Origin: Deltaproteobacteria bacterium
GTDB taxonomy: Bacteria > Myxococcota_A > UBA796 > SXON01
Assembly (NCBI GenBank): GCA_947484175.1
Contig: CANKOI010000004.1
Coordinates: 1 to 64,000, forward strand
Direction of reading: 5' to 3'
DNA length: 64,000 nt
Part shown: piece by piece, positions 9,927-18,541 of the stretch
Numbering within the stretch: position 1 is the stretch's first letter
Layout: each line of letters starts with the position of its first letter
Made by a program: the position numbers and the translations under genes
The notes under the pieces: model-generated
Seen by the model: only the letters and a program-made list of their open reading frames with translations
What the model was told of the DNA's origin: nothing
Database searches by the model: none

Positions 9927-10967
9927 ATGGGGCGAGTACACGGCTGGTTGGTGGTTCTGGCGGCGGGCGGGTGTGCGAGCGACATCGGCGTCACCCAGAC
10001 GGCGAAGTGCAACGGGCAGCTCGAAGCGGCCGAGGGCAAGGACGTCGACGCCCCCTTCGACGCCGACGAGGACGGTTTTTTCGCGGGTGACAACGCGGGC
10101 TGCGTAGCCACCTACCCGGCCGATCGCCTCGACTGCGACGATCGGAACGCCGACGTGAACCCCAACGGCGTGGAGGAGATCTGCAACGGGTCGGACGACG
10201 ACTGCAATCCCGACACCATCGACGACAGCGACGACGACGACGACGGCTACCCCGCGTGCGGCGACGACTGCGACGACCAGAACGCCGACGTGCACCCCAA
10301 CGCGGCCGAAACCGAGTGCGACCTCCTCGACAACGACTGCGACGCCGGCACGCCCGACGGCCTCGATCAGGACGCCGACGGCTACACCGAGTGCGACGAC
10401 TGCGCCGACCTCGCACCCGCCATCAACCCGGGCACCGCCGAGCTGGCCTGCAACAGCCTCGACGACGACTGCGACGCGGCGACCCTCGACGCCCTCGACG
10501 CGGACGGCGACGGCGTGAGCGTGTGCAGCGACGACTGCGATGACAGCGACCCCACGCGGTTTCCGGGCAACGAAGAGGTCTGCGACAACGGCATCGACGA
10601 CGACTGCAGCGGGAAGGCCGACGACGGCTGCGACTACGGCGGCACCTGGGACCTCGATGTCTCCGTGTCGTACAGCTGCGCGTGGGGCCTCGTGAGCTTC
10701 AACTTTGATCAGCTCGTGGTGACCGACCTCAATCCCACGATCAAGTTCGCGGCCGGCGGCACCCAGCCGGGCACGATGGTGGGGAGCGTCACGTCGTCAG
10801 CGGAGTTCGACGCCGACAACCAGCTCCCTGGCTCCTGCACGGAGACCTACGCCATCGAGGGCCAGTTCACGGACTACAACAACTTCGATGCCGTGTTCAC
10901 CGCCAGCTACGCGGGTAGTTGCTACGACTGCAACAATCAGAGCTACGACATCCACGGCGTGCGCTGA
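9927..10967 (+). CDS. MopE-like Asp/Cys-repeat lipoprotein (putative metal-binding)
   Basis: 346 residues with a lipobox-like LAAGGC near the N-terminus. The central part holds about four imperfect repeats of roughly 38-40 residues of the type DCDD.N.DV.P...E.CN..DDDCD. They are very rich in Asp with regularly spaced cysteines, as in MopE and the putative metal-binding motif found many times in myxobacterial surface proteins. After the repeats comes a beta-rich C-terminal domain of about 110 residues starting GTWDLDVSVSYS, of unknown family. Calcium or other divalent-metal binding on the cell surface is the usual inference. Confidence 0.8.
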   Translation: MGRVHGWLVVLAAGGCASDIGVTQTAKCNGQLEAAEGKDVDAPFDADEDGFFAGDNAGCVATYPADRLDCDDRNADVNPNGVEEICNGSDDDCNPDTIDDSDDDDDGYPACGDDCDDQNADVHPNAAETECDLLDNDCDAGTPDGLDQDADGYTECDDCADLAPAINPGTAELACNSLDDDCDAATLDALDADGDGVSVCSDDCDDSDPTRFPGNEEVCDNGIDDDCSGKADDGCDYGGTWDLDVSVSYSCAWGLVSFNFDQLVVTDLNPTIKFAAGGTQPGTMVGSVTSSAEFDADNQLPGSCTETYAIEGQFTDYNNFDAVFTASYAGSCYDCNNQSYDIHGVR

Positions 10968-10992
10968 GCGCCGCCTGCGATACTCGTAAAGA

Positions 10993-12933
10993 GTGACCGT
11001 CGCTCTCCTCCCGTTGTTGCTGGGTTTGCTGGCCTGTGTGCCGGCGGAGTCGGGAGACGAGACGGCCGGGGCGGACACGGCCGCGGACACGGCGTCGCCG
11101 CCGCTCGAACCCCCGGAGCTGATCTTCGTGGTGATGGGCGACGACCTCGCGGCGAACGTGCTCTGGGCCATGCCCACCGTACAAGCGCGCTTGGTGCCCG
11201 AGTGTGTTCGGTTTCTCCGGGCGTACACGACGGTGCCGCTCTGCTGCCCGGTGCGCGCCAGCCTTTTCGCCGGCGGGGAGTATCCCCGGAATACCGGCGT
11301 GCAGTCGAACGAGCTGCCGAACGGGGGCTTCGAGAGCTTTCACGACACGGACACCCTTCCCACGCGCCTGCAGGCGGCCGGGTTTCGTACTGCGCTCATG
11401 GGCAAGTACTTGAACGGCTACGAGCTCAACCCGCTGCTCTACATCCCGCCCGGCTGGGACCTCTTCGTGGGCTCGAGCGGGGCCGGCAACGGCTACGACA
11501 CCATCCTCGTGCAGGGATCATCCAGCCCCACGGCCCCAGGGGTTGGCGCACGCGCAGACACCGACGGTGCCTACAGCACCGACTGGTTCTTCGAGCGGGC
11601 ACGCGACTTCGTGGACGAGTCTGCGGGCGCGCCCACGGTCGTTTTCCTGACCCTCACCGCCCCGCACTACGACATGCCGCCCGCCACCGAGGACGTGGGC
11701 ACATGGGCCGACTACTCGTCGCGCCCGCCGTCGTTTCAAGAGGCTGACGTCAGCGACAAGCCGGGCTGGCTGCAGGACGTGGCCGCTGAGAGCGAAGCCG
11801 CGGCCACGGACTTCGACGCGACCGCTCGGTCGATGTTGGAGTCGCTGGCAGCGATCGACCGCGGAATCGGCGGCCTGCTCGACCACCTCGACGAGCGCGG
11901 GCTTCGCGAGCGCACGGCACTGGTGCTTGTGGGCGACAACGGCGTGCTGCACGGAGAGCACTGGCTCATGGGAAAGGGGGTGCCGTACGAGGAGTCGGTG
12001 ACGGTACCGCTGCTCGTGGCCCTGCCCGGCGTGGCCGCACGGGACGACCGCCGCCTCGTGGCGATGAACCTCGACCTACCGGCGACGATCGCCGATTTCG
12101 CGGGGCTGGAGGCATGGGGAGAGGGCGAGAGTCTCCGCTCCGCCCTCGCGGACCCCGAGGCGCAGGCGGGCCGCGATCACGTGTTCATCGAGTCGGCGGT
12201 CGGCAACCATCCGGTCTGGGCCGGTGTCGTGACGGAGCGGTGGAAGTACGTGGAGTGGGGCGACGGCGCGACGGAGTTGTACGACCTTGAGGCCGATCCC
12301 TACGAGATGGAAAGCCTGCACGATGCGGTGCCGGCGGCCGTCGACTTGGACTCGTTCGGCGCGTGGGTCGATGAACATCGTTCGCTGGCGGTCACCACGC
12401 TCGTGACCGCGCCGGCCCTCGTGGAGGTGCCTTTCTCCGAAACGCTCACCGCGTGGGGAGGCACCCCGCCGCTCCGGTGGATCCTCGAGACCGGGAGCCT
12501 GCCCGACGGGATCGTGCTCGGCGAGGAGGGGGTGCTGTCGGGGGTGGCCACGACGGCTGGAAGCGCGTGGGTGCGGGTGCGGGTGACGGATTCGGTGCTC
12601 TCGCCGCTCACGGGTGAGCCGGCTCACTTCACCGGAACGATCGAGATTCCGGTAGTGGCGGCGCAGGCCGTGGCCGCGGCCGAACCGCTGGTGCGGCGCC
12701 TGCCCGCGGCCGTGCCGACCTTCCGCGTGGTCGCACGCCCGGGCTTGCCCGTTCAGCTCCGTGCGAGCCGCGATGACACCGGCGATTCGCCCAGCGTGTG
12801 GTCGGCAGCAGGGCGCACGGACGCGCGGGGGCGGGCTGTCCTCGCCCTTCCCGGGCTCGCGGCGCCCGGCGGGTGGCACCTCTACGCGGTCGTAGACGGC
12901 GTGGAGGTGGCCGCAGGCAACGTGGCTCCCTGA
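10993..12933 (+). CDS. Lipoprotein sulfatase with C-terminal Ig-like domain
   Basis: 646 residues starting at GTG with a signal and lipobox (LLGLLACVP), so probably anchored in the outer membrane. A type I sulfatase domain follows. It has the metal-binding start FVVMGDDLAAN and the CxPxR sulfatase signature at CCPVRASLFAG (Cys84 to Arg88), whose Cys84 must be oxidised to formylglycine. Further blocks are MGKYLNGY and VGDNGVLHGEHWLMGKG. After about residue 470 a putative immunoglobulin-like (He_PIG) segment is seen (WGGTPPLRWILETGSLPDG). The substrate would be a sulfated glycan or other sulfate ester. No formylglycine-generating enzyme is in the window. Confidence 0.85.
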   Translation: MTVALLPLLLGLLACVPAESGDETAGADTAADTASPPLEPPELIFVVMGDDLAANVLWAMPTVQARLVPECVRFLRAYTTVPLCCPVRASLFAGGEYPRNTGVQSNELPNGGFESFHDTDTLPTRLQAAGFRTALMGKYLNGYELNPLLYIPPGWDLFVGSSGAGNGYDTILVQGSSSPTAPGVGARADTDGAYSTDWFFERARDFVDESAGAPTVVFLTLTAPHYDMPPATEDVGTWADYSSRPPSFQEADVSDKPGWLQDVAAESEAAATDFDATARSMLESLAAIDRGIGGLLDHLDERGLRERTALVLVGDNGVLHGEHWLMGKGVPYEESVTVPLLVALPGVAARDDRRLVAMNLDLPATIADFAGLEAWGEGESLRSALADPEAQAGRDHVFIESAVGNHPVWAGVVTERWKYVEWGDGATELYDLEADPYEMESLHDAVPAAVDLDSFGAWVDEHRSLAVTTLVTAPALVEVPFSETLTAWGGTPPLRWILETGSLPDGIVLGEEGVLSGVATTAGSAWVRVRVTDSVLSPLTGEPAHFTGTIEIPVVAAQAVAAAEPLVRRLPAAVPTFRVVARPGLPVQLRASRDDTGDSPSVWSAAGRTDARGRAVLALPGLAAPGGWHLYAVVDGVEVAAGNVAP

Positions 12934-12944
12934 GCGGCGGGGCC

Positions 12945-13556
12945 TCAGCCGACGATGCGGAGCACGTCGGCGGGGGCGAGCCGCGGCTTCCGCGGCGAGT
13001 TGCCAGCGGCGGCGCGGCCCACGACGATGACCATGAGCGGTGGGTGGTCTGCGTCGAGCCAGAGGATCTCGGAGAAGGCGGTGGGGTCGAACCCGATCAT
13101 CGGGCAGGAAGCGAGCCCCCGCTCCTGCGCGGCCAGCATCAGGCTCATGCCCGAGAGCCCCACGGAGCGCAGCGACTCCTCGCGCGCCCGGACGGGGTTG
13201 CTGTAGGCTTGGGTGGCCATGCCGACCATGCGCTCCATCACATCGGCGGGCACCTCGCCTGCGGCGGCGGCGGCCCGCATCCGGACGGCGTAGGCTTCGT
13301 GCGCCTTGAGGCTGCCGGTGAGCACAAACACCGCCGCCGCGGCACCGATCTTCGGCTGGTTCCACGCCGCCGCCATGAGCCGCTGCTTGGTGGCCGTGTC
13401 GGTAACGGCGACAAAGCGGGTGAACTGGATGTTGAAGCTGCTGGGGGCCTCTTGCGCGAGGGCGACGAGGGCGGTGATCTCGTCCCCGGACAGCGTGGCC
13501 TCCGCGTCGAAATTGTTGCTGGACACGCGGGTCTGGAGGGCTTCGGAAACGTTCAC
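12945..13556 (-). CDS. Nitroreductase-family flavoprotein
   Basis: 203 residues from a GTG at 13556. The N-terminus has a typical nitroreductase opening (SEALQTRVSSNNFD). Later come FNIQFTRFVAVTD and the mid-section LSGMSLMLAAQERGLASCPMIGFD, where FMN-dependent reductases contact the flavin phosphate and close the active site. It would be a soluble FMN and NAD(P)H-dependent oxidoreductase acting on nitro, quinone or similar compounds. It faces the sulfatase gene tail to tail with 11 bases between. The substrate is unknown. Confidence 0.8.
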   Translation of the reverse strand: MNVSEALQTRVSSNNFDAEATLSGDEITALVALAQEAPSSFNIQFTRFVAVTDTATKQRLMAAAWNQPKIGAAAAVFVLTGSLKAHEAYAVRMRAAAAAGEVPADVMERMVGMATQAYSNPVRAREESLRSVGLSGMSLMLAAQERGLASCPMIGFDPTAFSEILWLDADHPPLMVIVVGRAAAGNSPRKPRLAPADVLRIVG

Positions 13557-13652
13557 GGCGGCACCAGGGGATGAGCGCGCGTGGCTATCCGCGTACCGCC
13601 CGAGCCGAGGGGCCATTCCCAATCGGCGACCGGTGCGGTAGGCTGCGCCACC

Positions 13653-14006
13653 ATGTTCCTTGTGCTGCTTGCCCTCGCCTCCGCCGAACCTGAAGCCGAC
13701 GACGACGTGACCGACCTCGATGCCGAAGAGGGACACCTTCCCGACGGCGCGGTGGCTGGGGTGATGGCCAAGAACGAGTCCTCGGTAATGGACTGCTCGC
13801 GCCGCTTCGGCACGCGTGCCACCCACGGTCGCATCGAGTTTTCCTGGCAGATTGAGCTCGATGGCACCGTGAGCCACTTGAAGCTGGTGGAGTCCGCGCT
13901 CAAGAATCCGCTGCTCGAAGAGTGCCTCACCGGTGCCGTGCAGAAGCTGCAGTTCCCGAAGCCGCGTGGCGGCACCGTGCACGCCTCCCACGCCTTCAGT
14001 TTCTGA
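13653..14006 (+). CDS. Small secreted protein with AgmX/PglI (TonB-like) C-terminal domain
   Basis: 117 residues. The chosen start (MFLVLLALASAEP) gives a short signal peptide, and an upstream extension to 13581 lacks one. After an acidic stretch the last 75 residues contain a conserved cysteine (VMDCSRRF), FSWQIELDGTVSHLKL and LQFPKPRGG. This pattern matches the TonB-like C-terminal domain seen in myxobacterial AgmX/PglI proteins. It is likely periplasmic. It is followed after two bases by the next gene, so the two are probably cotranscribed. Confidence 0.7.
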   Translation: MFLVLLALASAEPEADDDVTDLDAEEGHLPDGAVAGVMAKNESSVMDCSRRFGTRATHGRIEFSWQIELDGTVSHLKLVESALKNPLLEECLTGAVQKLQFPKPRGGTVHASHAFSF

Positions 14007-14008
14007 AG

Positions 14009-14719
14009 GTGGACGGTGCGGCGCTCGCCGTGGTGTGGGCGAGTGTCTCGGGCGGGGTAGGGGCACACTCGGTGCTTCCGCCCGCTCCGCCGTCTTCCGC
14101 TGTGCTGGCGGAGGCGGCGGCCGGCAAGGTGGGGCGCGTGGCGCTTGACGAGGCGGGGGTGGCCGCATGGGGCGTTCTGCCCGTCTCCCAGCCCCTGCTC
14201 TGGCTCACGCTCACCGACGACCACCTCTCGGATTCGGTGGACGCGCTCGCCGAAACCGCGCTTGAGGGCCGCTGGTCCTCGCCGAAGTTGCTCTACCAGC
14301 GGATCGACCTGCCGTGGCCGTTCGCGGACCGCCACTGGGTGCTCCGGCTCGCGAACAACACGCCGTTGGCCCGCGCCTCGGGCGTGTGGGAGCGGTCGTG
14401 GTCGGTGGACGAAGGCTCCCTTTCGGGCGCCCGAGCCCGGACCGACGCGGAGCTCTTCGACTCAAGTACCGCCGTTGCCGTGAACCGCGGCGCGTGGCTG
14501 CTCGTGCCGGTCGACGGGGCGCACACCCTTGCCGTGTACCAGGCGTGGACGGACCTCGGCGGCAACATCCCCGCGGAGGCGGCGGAGTCGTGGGCTCGGT
14601 CGTCGCTGACGGGCCTGTACGCAGGGCTCACGAAGCATTCCCGAGTGGTGAGAGCGCGCTACGGGTCCGGATGTGAGGGCCAACTCGGCGGCGACGGCGT
14701 GCCGATCCCCTGCTTCTAA
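14009..14719 (+). CDS. START/SRPBCC-like secreted protein
   Basis: 236 residues from a GTG two bases after the previous stop, with a weak signal-like N-terminus (ALAVVWASVSGGVGAHS). Blocks such as YQRIDLPWPFADRHWVLRL, WERSWSV and the C-terminal helix region NIPAEAAESWARSSL are typical of START-domain and related lipid-binding SRPBCC proteins. These hold a hydrophobic ligand in a helix-grip fold. Its end overlaps by four bases the end of another SRPBCC-like gene on the opposite strand. The ligand is unknown. Confidence 0.6.
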   Translation: MDGAALAVVWASVSGGVGAHSVLPPAPPSSAVLAEAAAGKVGRVALDEAGVAAWGVLPVSQPLLWLTLTDDHLSDSVDALAETALEGRWSSPKLLYQRIDLPWPFADRHWVLRLANNTPLARASGVWERSWSVDEGSLSGARARTDAELFDSSTAVAVNRGAWLLVPVDGAHTLAVYQAWTDLGGNIPAEAAESWARSSLTGLYAGLTKHSRVVRARYGSGCEGQLGGDGVPIPCF

Positions 14720-15279
14720 CCTGCCTTACCTTCGGTGCGTTTCCGGAGTTTCTCCACGACGTTCACCATGCTGTCGTTGGCCAGCCAGCGCCTCACCCAG
14801 CCCGGCGACCACACTTCGCTGATGAACTGACTGTGAAACACGATCGCCGAGCCGCGGCCTTCCGGTCGAACGATGAGGTGGCCGACCTCTTCGCGTACAT
14901 CGCTCACTTTGGTGGGGTCCTGCACCCAGGTGCACGTGAACGCCTCAGGGAAGCAGGTCCAATGGTCGTGGATCACGACACGGATGCCGAAGATGCTGAG
15001 CTCGAAACGAACGAACCAGTCGTCCGGCGAGTTGCGGGCGTACTCGTCGAGCTTTTTGAGGGTGGGGTTCTCGGGTTTTTTGGCTTCGAAGTCGAGGGCC
15101 TCGCGCCACAGGAGCTCGGGGGGCGCCGCGACCTTCACGATGCCGGTGCTCACCGTCAGGTCGGTGGAGGTGTCGGAGCGAAGCACCAGCTCTCCCTTCT
15201 CGAACACGGCGAGCTCGGCCGTGGTCATGCTCGGCCAGGTGGGGAGCGCGAAGGCGAGGGAGAGGGCGAGGATCAGCAC
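14716..15279 (-). CDS. Second SRPBCC/START-like secreted protein
   Basis: 187 residues from a GTG, with a signal-like start (MLILALSLAFALPTWP). The sequence runs ELVLRSDTSTDLTVSTGIVKV, then WREALDF, VVIHDHWTCFPEAFTCTW and HLIVRPEGRGSAIVFHSQF. This is the strand order of a helix-grip lipid-binding fold like that of its convergent neighbour at 14009-14719. Two cysteines lie close together (FPEAFTCTW) and could bridge. No family is assigned with certainty. Confidence 0.6.
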   Translation of the reverse strand: MLILALSLAFALPTWPSMTTAELAVFEKGELVLRSDTSTDLTVSTGIVKVAAPPELLWREALDFEAKKPENPTLKKLDEYARNSPDDWFVRFELSIFGIRVVIHDHWTCFPEAFTCTWVQDPTKVSDVREEVGHLIVRPEGRGSAIVFHSQFISEVWSPGWVRRWLANDSMVNVVEKLRKRTEGKAG

Positions 15280-15288
15280 GGTACCGCG

Positions 15289-15867
15289 CTAACCCGCGAC
15301 TCGTCGATTTGGTCCCGCGGCGCCGCTGGGCACCACCGTGACGAGCCGGACATCGTGCGGCTCGGTGGGTAACGACGCCACAAGCTGATCGGCGAACCCG
15401 ACGCCCACCGTGATCACTCCGCTCGGAACGCAGGCGAGGAGCCGATCGTAGAAGCCTCCTCCTCGCCCTAGTCGCTCCCCGTTCGGGGTGAACGCCAGGC
15501 CGGGTACGAGCACCACGGAGAGCTCGTCGGGACGGACCAGAGGGAAGTCTGCCGCAGGCTCTCGGAGTCCGAACGGTCCAGGGAGCAGCGCGTCGAGAGA
15601 ATGGACGCGGTGCAGCACGAGGTCGGCGTCGACCACGCGGGGGAGAACGAGGCGCCCTTCGGCTGCGAGCGCGGCGAGCAGCGGGACGAGATCGACCTCT
15701 CCGGGCAGCGGGAAGAACGCCGCCACCGTGCCCGCGGCGACATGGGGGCGCAGCCACTCCCGGATCCCCAACGAAGCTTCCGCCGCCTCGGGCGCGGGTC
15801 GCAACCGCAGGCGCTCCCGCATCTCCCGCCGCAGGATCGCCTTCTCCGCTGCCCGCCCCCCGGTCAT
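15289..15867 (-). CDS. fau: 5-formyltetrahydrofolate cyclo-ligase
   Basis: 192 residues, normal for the family. The enzyme converts 5-formyl-THF to 5,10-methenyl-THF using ATP. It shows the N-terminal basic helix KAILRREMRERLR, the segment AAFFPLPGEVDL, and the ATP/Mg loop RLGRGGGFYDRLLA that defines the family. It lies ten bases downstream of the SRPBCC-like gene start and is divergent from the kinase at 15907, with only 39 bases between the two starts. Confidence 0.9.
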   Translation of the reverse strand: MTGGRAAEKAILRREMRERLRLRPAPEAAEASLGIREWLRPHVAAGTVAAFFPLPGEVDLVPLLAALAAEGRLVLPRVVDADLVLHRVHSLDALLPGPFGLREPAADFPLVRPDELSVVLVPGLAFTPNGERLGRGGGFYDRLLACVPSGVITVGVGFADQLVASLPTEPHDVRLVTVVPSGAAGPNRRVAG

Positions 15868-15906
15868 CGTTCCTCTGCGCCTGGGTACCCGGTAACGTCT
15901 GCGCGC

Positions 15907-17130
15907 GTGATAGCTGCGGGCGTGCGTCAGGTGACCTTCCAGCGCGTGATCGGTTCGGGAGCGTTCGGAACCGTATACCTGGCCGAGCTCGCCGGGCCCC
16001 GCGACTTCCGCCGCACCGTGGCCGTGAAGGTGCTGCTTCCCGGGCACAACGACAACGACTTGTTCGTGTCGAGGGTGCGTGACGAGGCGCGGCTCCTCGG
16101 TCTCCTGCACGACGAACACATCCTGAAGGTGCTGGAGCTGGTGCGGGTTGGGGAACGCGACGCTGTGGTGATGGAGTTCGTGGAGGGGGTGGACCTTGCA
16201 GGCTTGCTGGCTCCCGGGCAGCGCCCCCCCCCTCGCGCTCTCGCGGAGCTCGGTGCCGCCGTCGCAGGCGCGCTCCACGCCGCCCACACGGCAGTGCATC
16301 CCACCACCGGCGAGCCGCTCAACGTCGTGCACCGCGACGTGAAGCCGTCCAACGTGATGGTGAGCGATCGCGGCGGCATCAAGCTGCTCGACTTCGGCGT
16401 GGCACAGGCCCGTTTCGACGCCCGCGAGAGCCGCACGGGGCAATTTGTGCTCGGCACGCTCAACTACATGGCCCCGGAGTACGTGATCACGGGTGAGGTG
16501 AGTCCAGCTGCCGACGTGTACGGGCTGGCTCTCACGCTCTGGGAAGCGGCCGTGGGCGAAGTCTTCGGGCAGCCGAAGCTGAAGGAGGACTCTCACGCGA
16601 AGCGGCTGGTGCAGCGCTTGGAGCAACTCCCGCCGGCTCACGCCGAGCTGGCCGCGGTGCTGCGCCCGATGCTCGCTTGGGAGCCGGTGGCCCGCCCGGC
16701 CGCCAAGGTGGTCGAGCAGCAGCTGCTGGCGGCCGCAGACCGGCTCGCGGGCATTGGCCTGCGCAGCTGGGCCGACGCCCACGTGCCCCCGGCCATGCAG
16801 AAGCAGCAGCGCGAGGCCAAGGACCTCGTGGGCCTCGCGGGCCAAACCGTGCCGGTGGCCGACCCCTCGGCTGGCGTTGAGGCGCCGGCGGAGGAGTTCA
16901 CGATGCTGAACGCGTCCCCGCCTCCTTTCCTGAGCGGCGGGCGCAGCGTGCTCCCCGACGCGCCCCCTCGCGCTGCCGCCGCCCCGCGCCCCCCCCGTCC
17001 AGCGCGCCGTTCGGGCAACGCGGCGCTGGTCACCGTCGTCGTCCAGGGCCTCGTGGTGGGCGGCCTGTTCGGGCTGGCGCTGGTCGTTCTGCTGGGCGTG
17101 TACCTCTTCGTGACCCGAGCAGGAGGGTGA
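15907..17130 (+). CDS. Membrane-tethered Ser/Thr protein kinase (PknB-like)
   Basis: 407 residues from a GTG. The kinase domain covers about residues 8-275. It has the glycine loop GSGAFGTVYLAE, Lys41 in VAVKVLL, Glu60, the catalytic loop HRDVKPSNV (Asp144), and DFG at 162-164, followed by a shortened activation segment with APEYV. An Ala/Pro-rich linker leads to one C-terminal membrane helix near the end (VVVGGLFGLALVVLLGVYLF). No extracellular sensor domain follows. The stop overlaps the GTG of the M23 peptidase by four bases, so the two are translationally coupled and may act on the same envelope process. Confidence 0.9.
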   Translation: MIAAGVRQVTFQRVIGSGAFGTVYLAELAGPRDFRRTVAVKVLLPGHNDNDLFVSRVRDEARLLGLLHDEHILKVLELVRVGERDAVVMEFVEGVDLAGLLAPGQRPPPRALAELGAAVAGALHAAHTAVHPTTGEPLNVVHRDVKPSNVMVSDRGGIKLLDFGVAQARFDARESRTGQFVLGTLNYMAPEYVITGEVSPAADVYGLALTLWEAAVGEVFGQPKLKEDSHAKRLVQRLEQLPPAHAELAAVLRPMLAWEPVARPAAKVVEQQLLAAADRLAGIGLRSWADAHVPPAMQKQQREAKDLVGLAGQTVPVADPSAGVEAPAEEFTMLNASPPPFLSGGRSVLPDAPPRAAAAPRPPRPARRSGNAALVTVVVQGLVVGGLFGLALVVLLGVYLFVTRAGG

Positions 17131-18368
17131 GGGCCGCCCGGTGGCTCTCGGCTCTGGCGCTCCTGACCGTGGCGGGTGGGTCCGCAGCGGTGGTCGCTCG
17201 CCCCGAGCCGATCCTGCAGCCGGCCCCTGCCGCCGCAGACGCCGTCGTCGTCGCGCCTCCGCTCCGCTACGTCACGGAGTCTCGCGACGTGCGGGCGGGG
17301 GACACCGCGGGGAGCGTGCTGCGCTCCATGAACGGCCCGGTTGAGCTGCTCCTCTCCGGTGCCGGCAGCGCCTTGAACCGCGTTCGACCGGGTGACCGGT
17401 TCCATCTCGATTGGCGCCGCGGCGAGGCCCAGCCCTTTCGCCTCCGCCTCGATGCGGCCGCGGCGTACACGGCCGAGTTGGTGTGGGACGAGAGCCGCTA
17501 CGTGGCCCGACAGGTGCCGATTCCCTACGTCGTAGAAGAGCGTGCGCTGGCGCTGACTGTACGCTCGTCGTTGTGGGCGGCCGCCACGGCCGCGGGTTTT
17601 GCGCCGGCGCAGATCATGGGGCTCGCTACCATCTTCGAGTACGACGTGGACTTCAACACGGAGCTCTACGCCGGCGCCAGCTTCCGCCTCGTGCTCGACC
17701 AGCTCATCGCCGACGACGGTTCCCGGCGTGTGGGCGACATCCGCGCCGCTGTTCTCGAAAATGGCGGCAAGGAGTACGTGGCCATCCGGCACCGCTCTGC
17801 CGATGGCACAGCGAACTGGTACGACGCGAAGGGCGCCGCCCGGAAGAAGGCCTTCCTGCGCTCCCCGCTGGAGTTCTCTAGGGTGACGTCGGGGTTCACC
17901 ACCGGCCGGTACCACCCAATCCTCCACCGAATGCGAGCCCACAAGGGGGTGGACCTCGCGGCGCCCAGCGGTACGCCGATCCGCTCGGTAGCGGACGGCG
18001 TGGTGACGAAGGCCGGCTGGTCGGGCGGGCATGGCAATCACATCGAAGTGAAACACGAAGGCGGCTACTCCACGGGATTTTCGCACCTCAGCAAGATGCT
18101 GGTGAAGGGTGGCGACCGGGTGCGGCAGGGCCAAGTCATTGGGAAGGTGGGCAGTACCGGGATGTCTACGGGGCCGCACCTCCACTACGAGTTCATGGTG
18201 AAGGGAGTCCATCGCGACCCCATGAAGGCCATCGTTCCCGTCGCACGCCCGCTTGCCGACTCCGAGCGCCCCGCCTTCTTCGCCACCCGCGATTCCGTCC
18301 TGCCGCTTCTCGCTTCGGCGGAGGATGTGACCGCCGTCAAGGGAGAGCCCACGAAAGGCCAGCAATGA
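17127..18368 (+). CDS. M23-family (LytM-type) peptidoglycan endopeptidase
   Basis: 413 residues with an N-terminal signal or anchor segment (WLSALALLTVAGGSAAVV). An N-terminal OapA/LysM-like region (about 45-130) precedes a second domain and the LytM peptidase domain (about 240-375). The zinc-binding HxxxD is seen as HKGVD (His272, Asp276), and the catalytic HxH as HLHYE (His351, His353). All active-site residues are present, so it is probably an active D,D-endopeptidase rather than a degenerate activator. Its start overlaps the kinase stop. Confidence 0.9.
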   Translation: MRAARWLSALALLTVAGGSAAVVARPEPILQPAPAAADAVVVAPPLRYVTESRDVRAGDTAGSVLRSMNGPVELLLSGAGSALNRVRPGDRFHLDWRRGEAQPFRLRLDAAAAYTAELVWDESRYVARQVPIPYVVEERALALTVRSSLWAAATAAGFAPAQIMGLATIFEYDVDFNTELYAGASFRLVLDQLIADDGSRRVGDIRAAVLENGGKEYVAIRHRSADGTANWYDAKGAARKKAFLRSPLEFSRVTSGFTTGRYHPILHRMRAHKGVDLAAPSGTPIRSVADGVVTKAGWSGGHGNHIEVKHEGGYSTGFSHLSKMLVKGGDRVRQGQVIGKVGSTGMSTGPHLHYEFMVKGVHRDPMKAIVPVARPLADSERPAFFATRDSVLPLLASAEDVTAVKGEPTKGQQ

Positions 18369-18541
18369 GGCCCCAGAGAAATTGTTTCAAGAAAGTATCT
18401 CAACTTTTCAGGGGCCTAACCGATGGCCAAAAAGTAGGAACAATCAGACGTATTTTCATGTGCCCCCCCTAAAGTTGGGCTCTGGGTGTTCGAAGGAGGG
18501 GGAGCGGCTGTTCCCCCAGACGCATCCACCCAAGGCGACCG
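18369..18541 (+). promoter_or_regulatory. Low-GC intergenic leader with inverted repeats before sigma-factor gene
   Basis: This 173-base gap is clearly richer in A and T than its surroundings, especially at 18375-18465. AGGCCCC (18368-18374) and GGGGCCT (18411-18417) form a 7-bp inverted repeat around an AT-rich loop. GGGGGA/TCCCCC at 18498-18517 forms a hairpin about 25 bases before the start codon. The first may help end the M23 transcript and the second lies in the leader. No confident -35/-10 pair was assigned. Confidence 0.45.

Noticed and set aside
16638-18365. 575-codon minus-strand frame over the kinase and peptidase genes
   Set aside because: The plus strand carries kinase and M23 motifs in full, and the antisense frame shows no domain.
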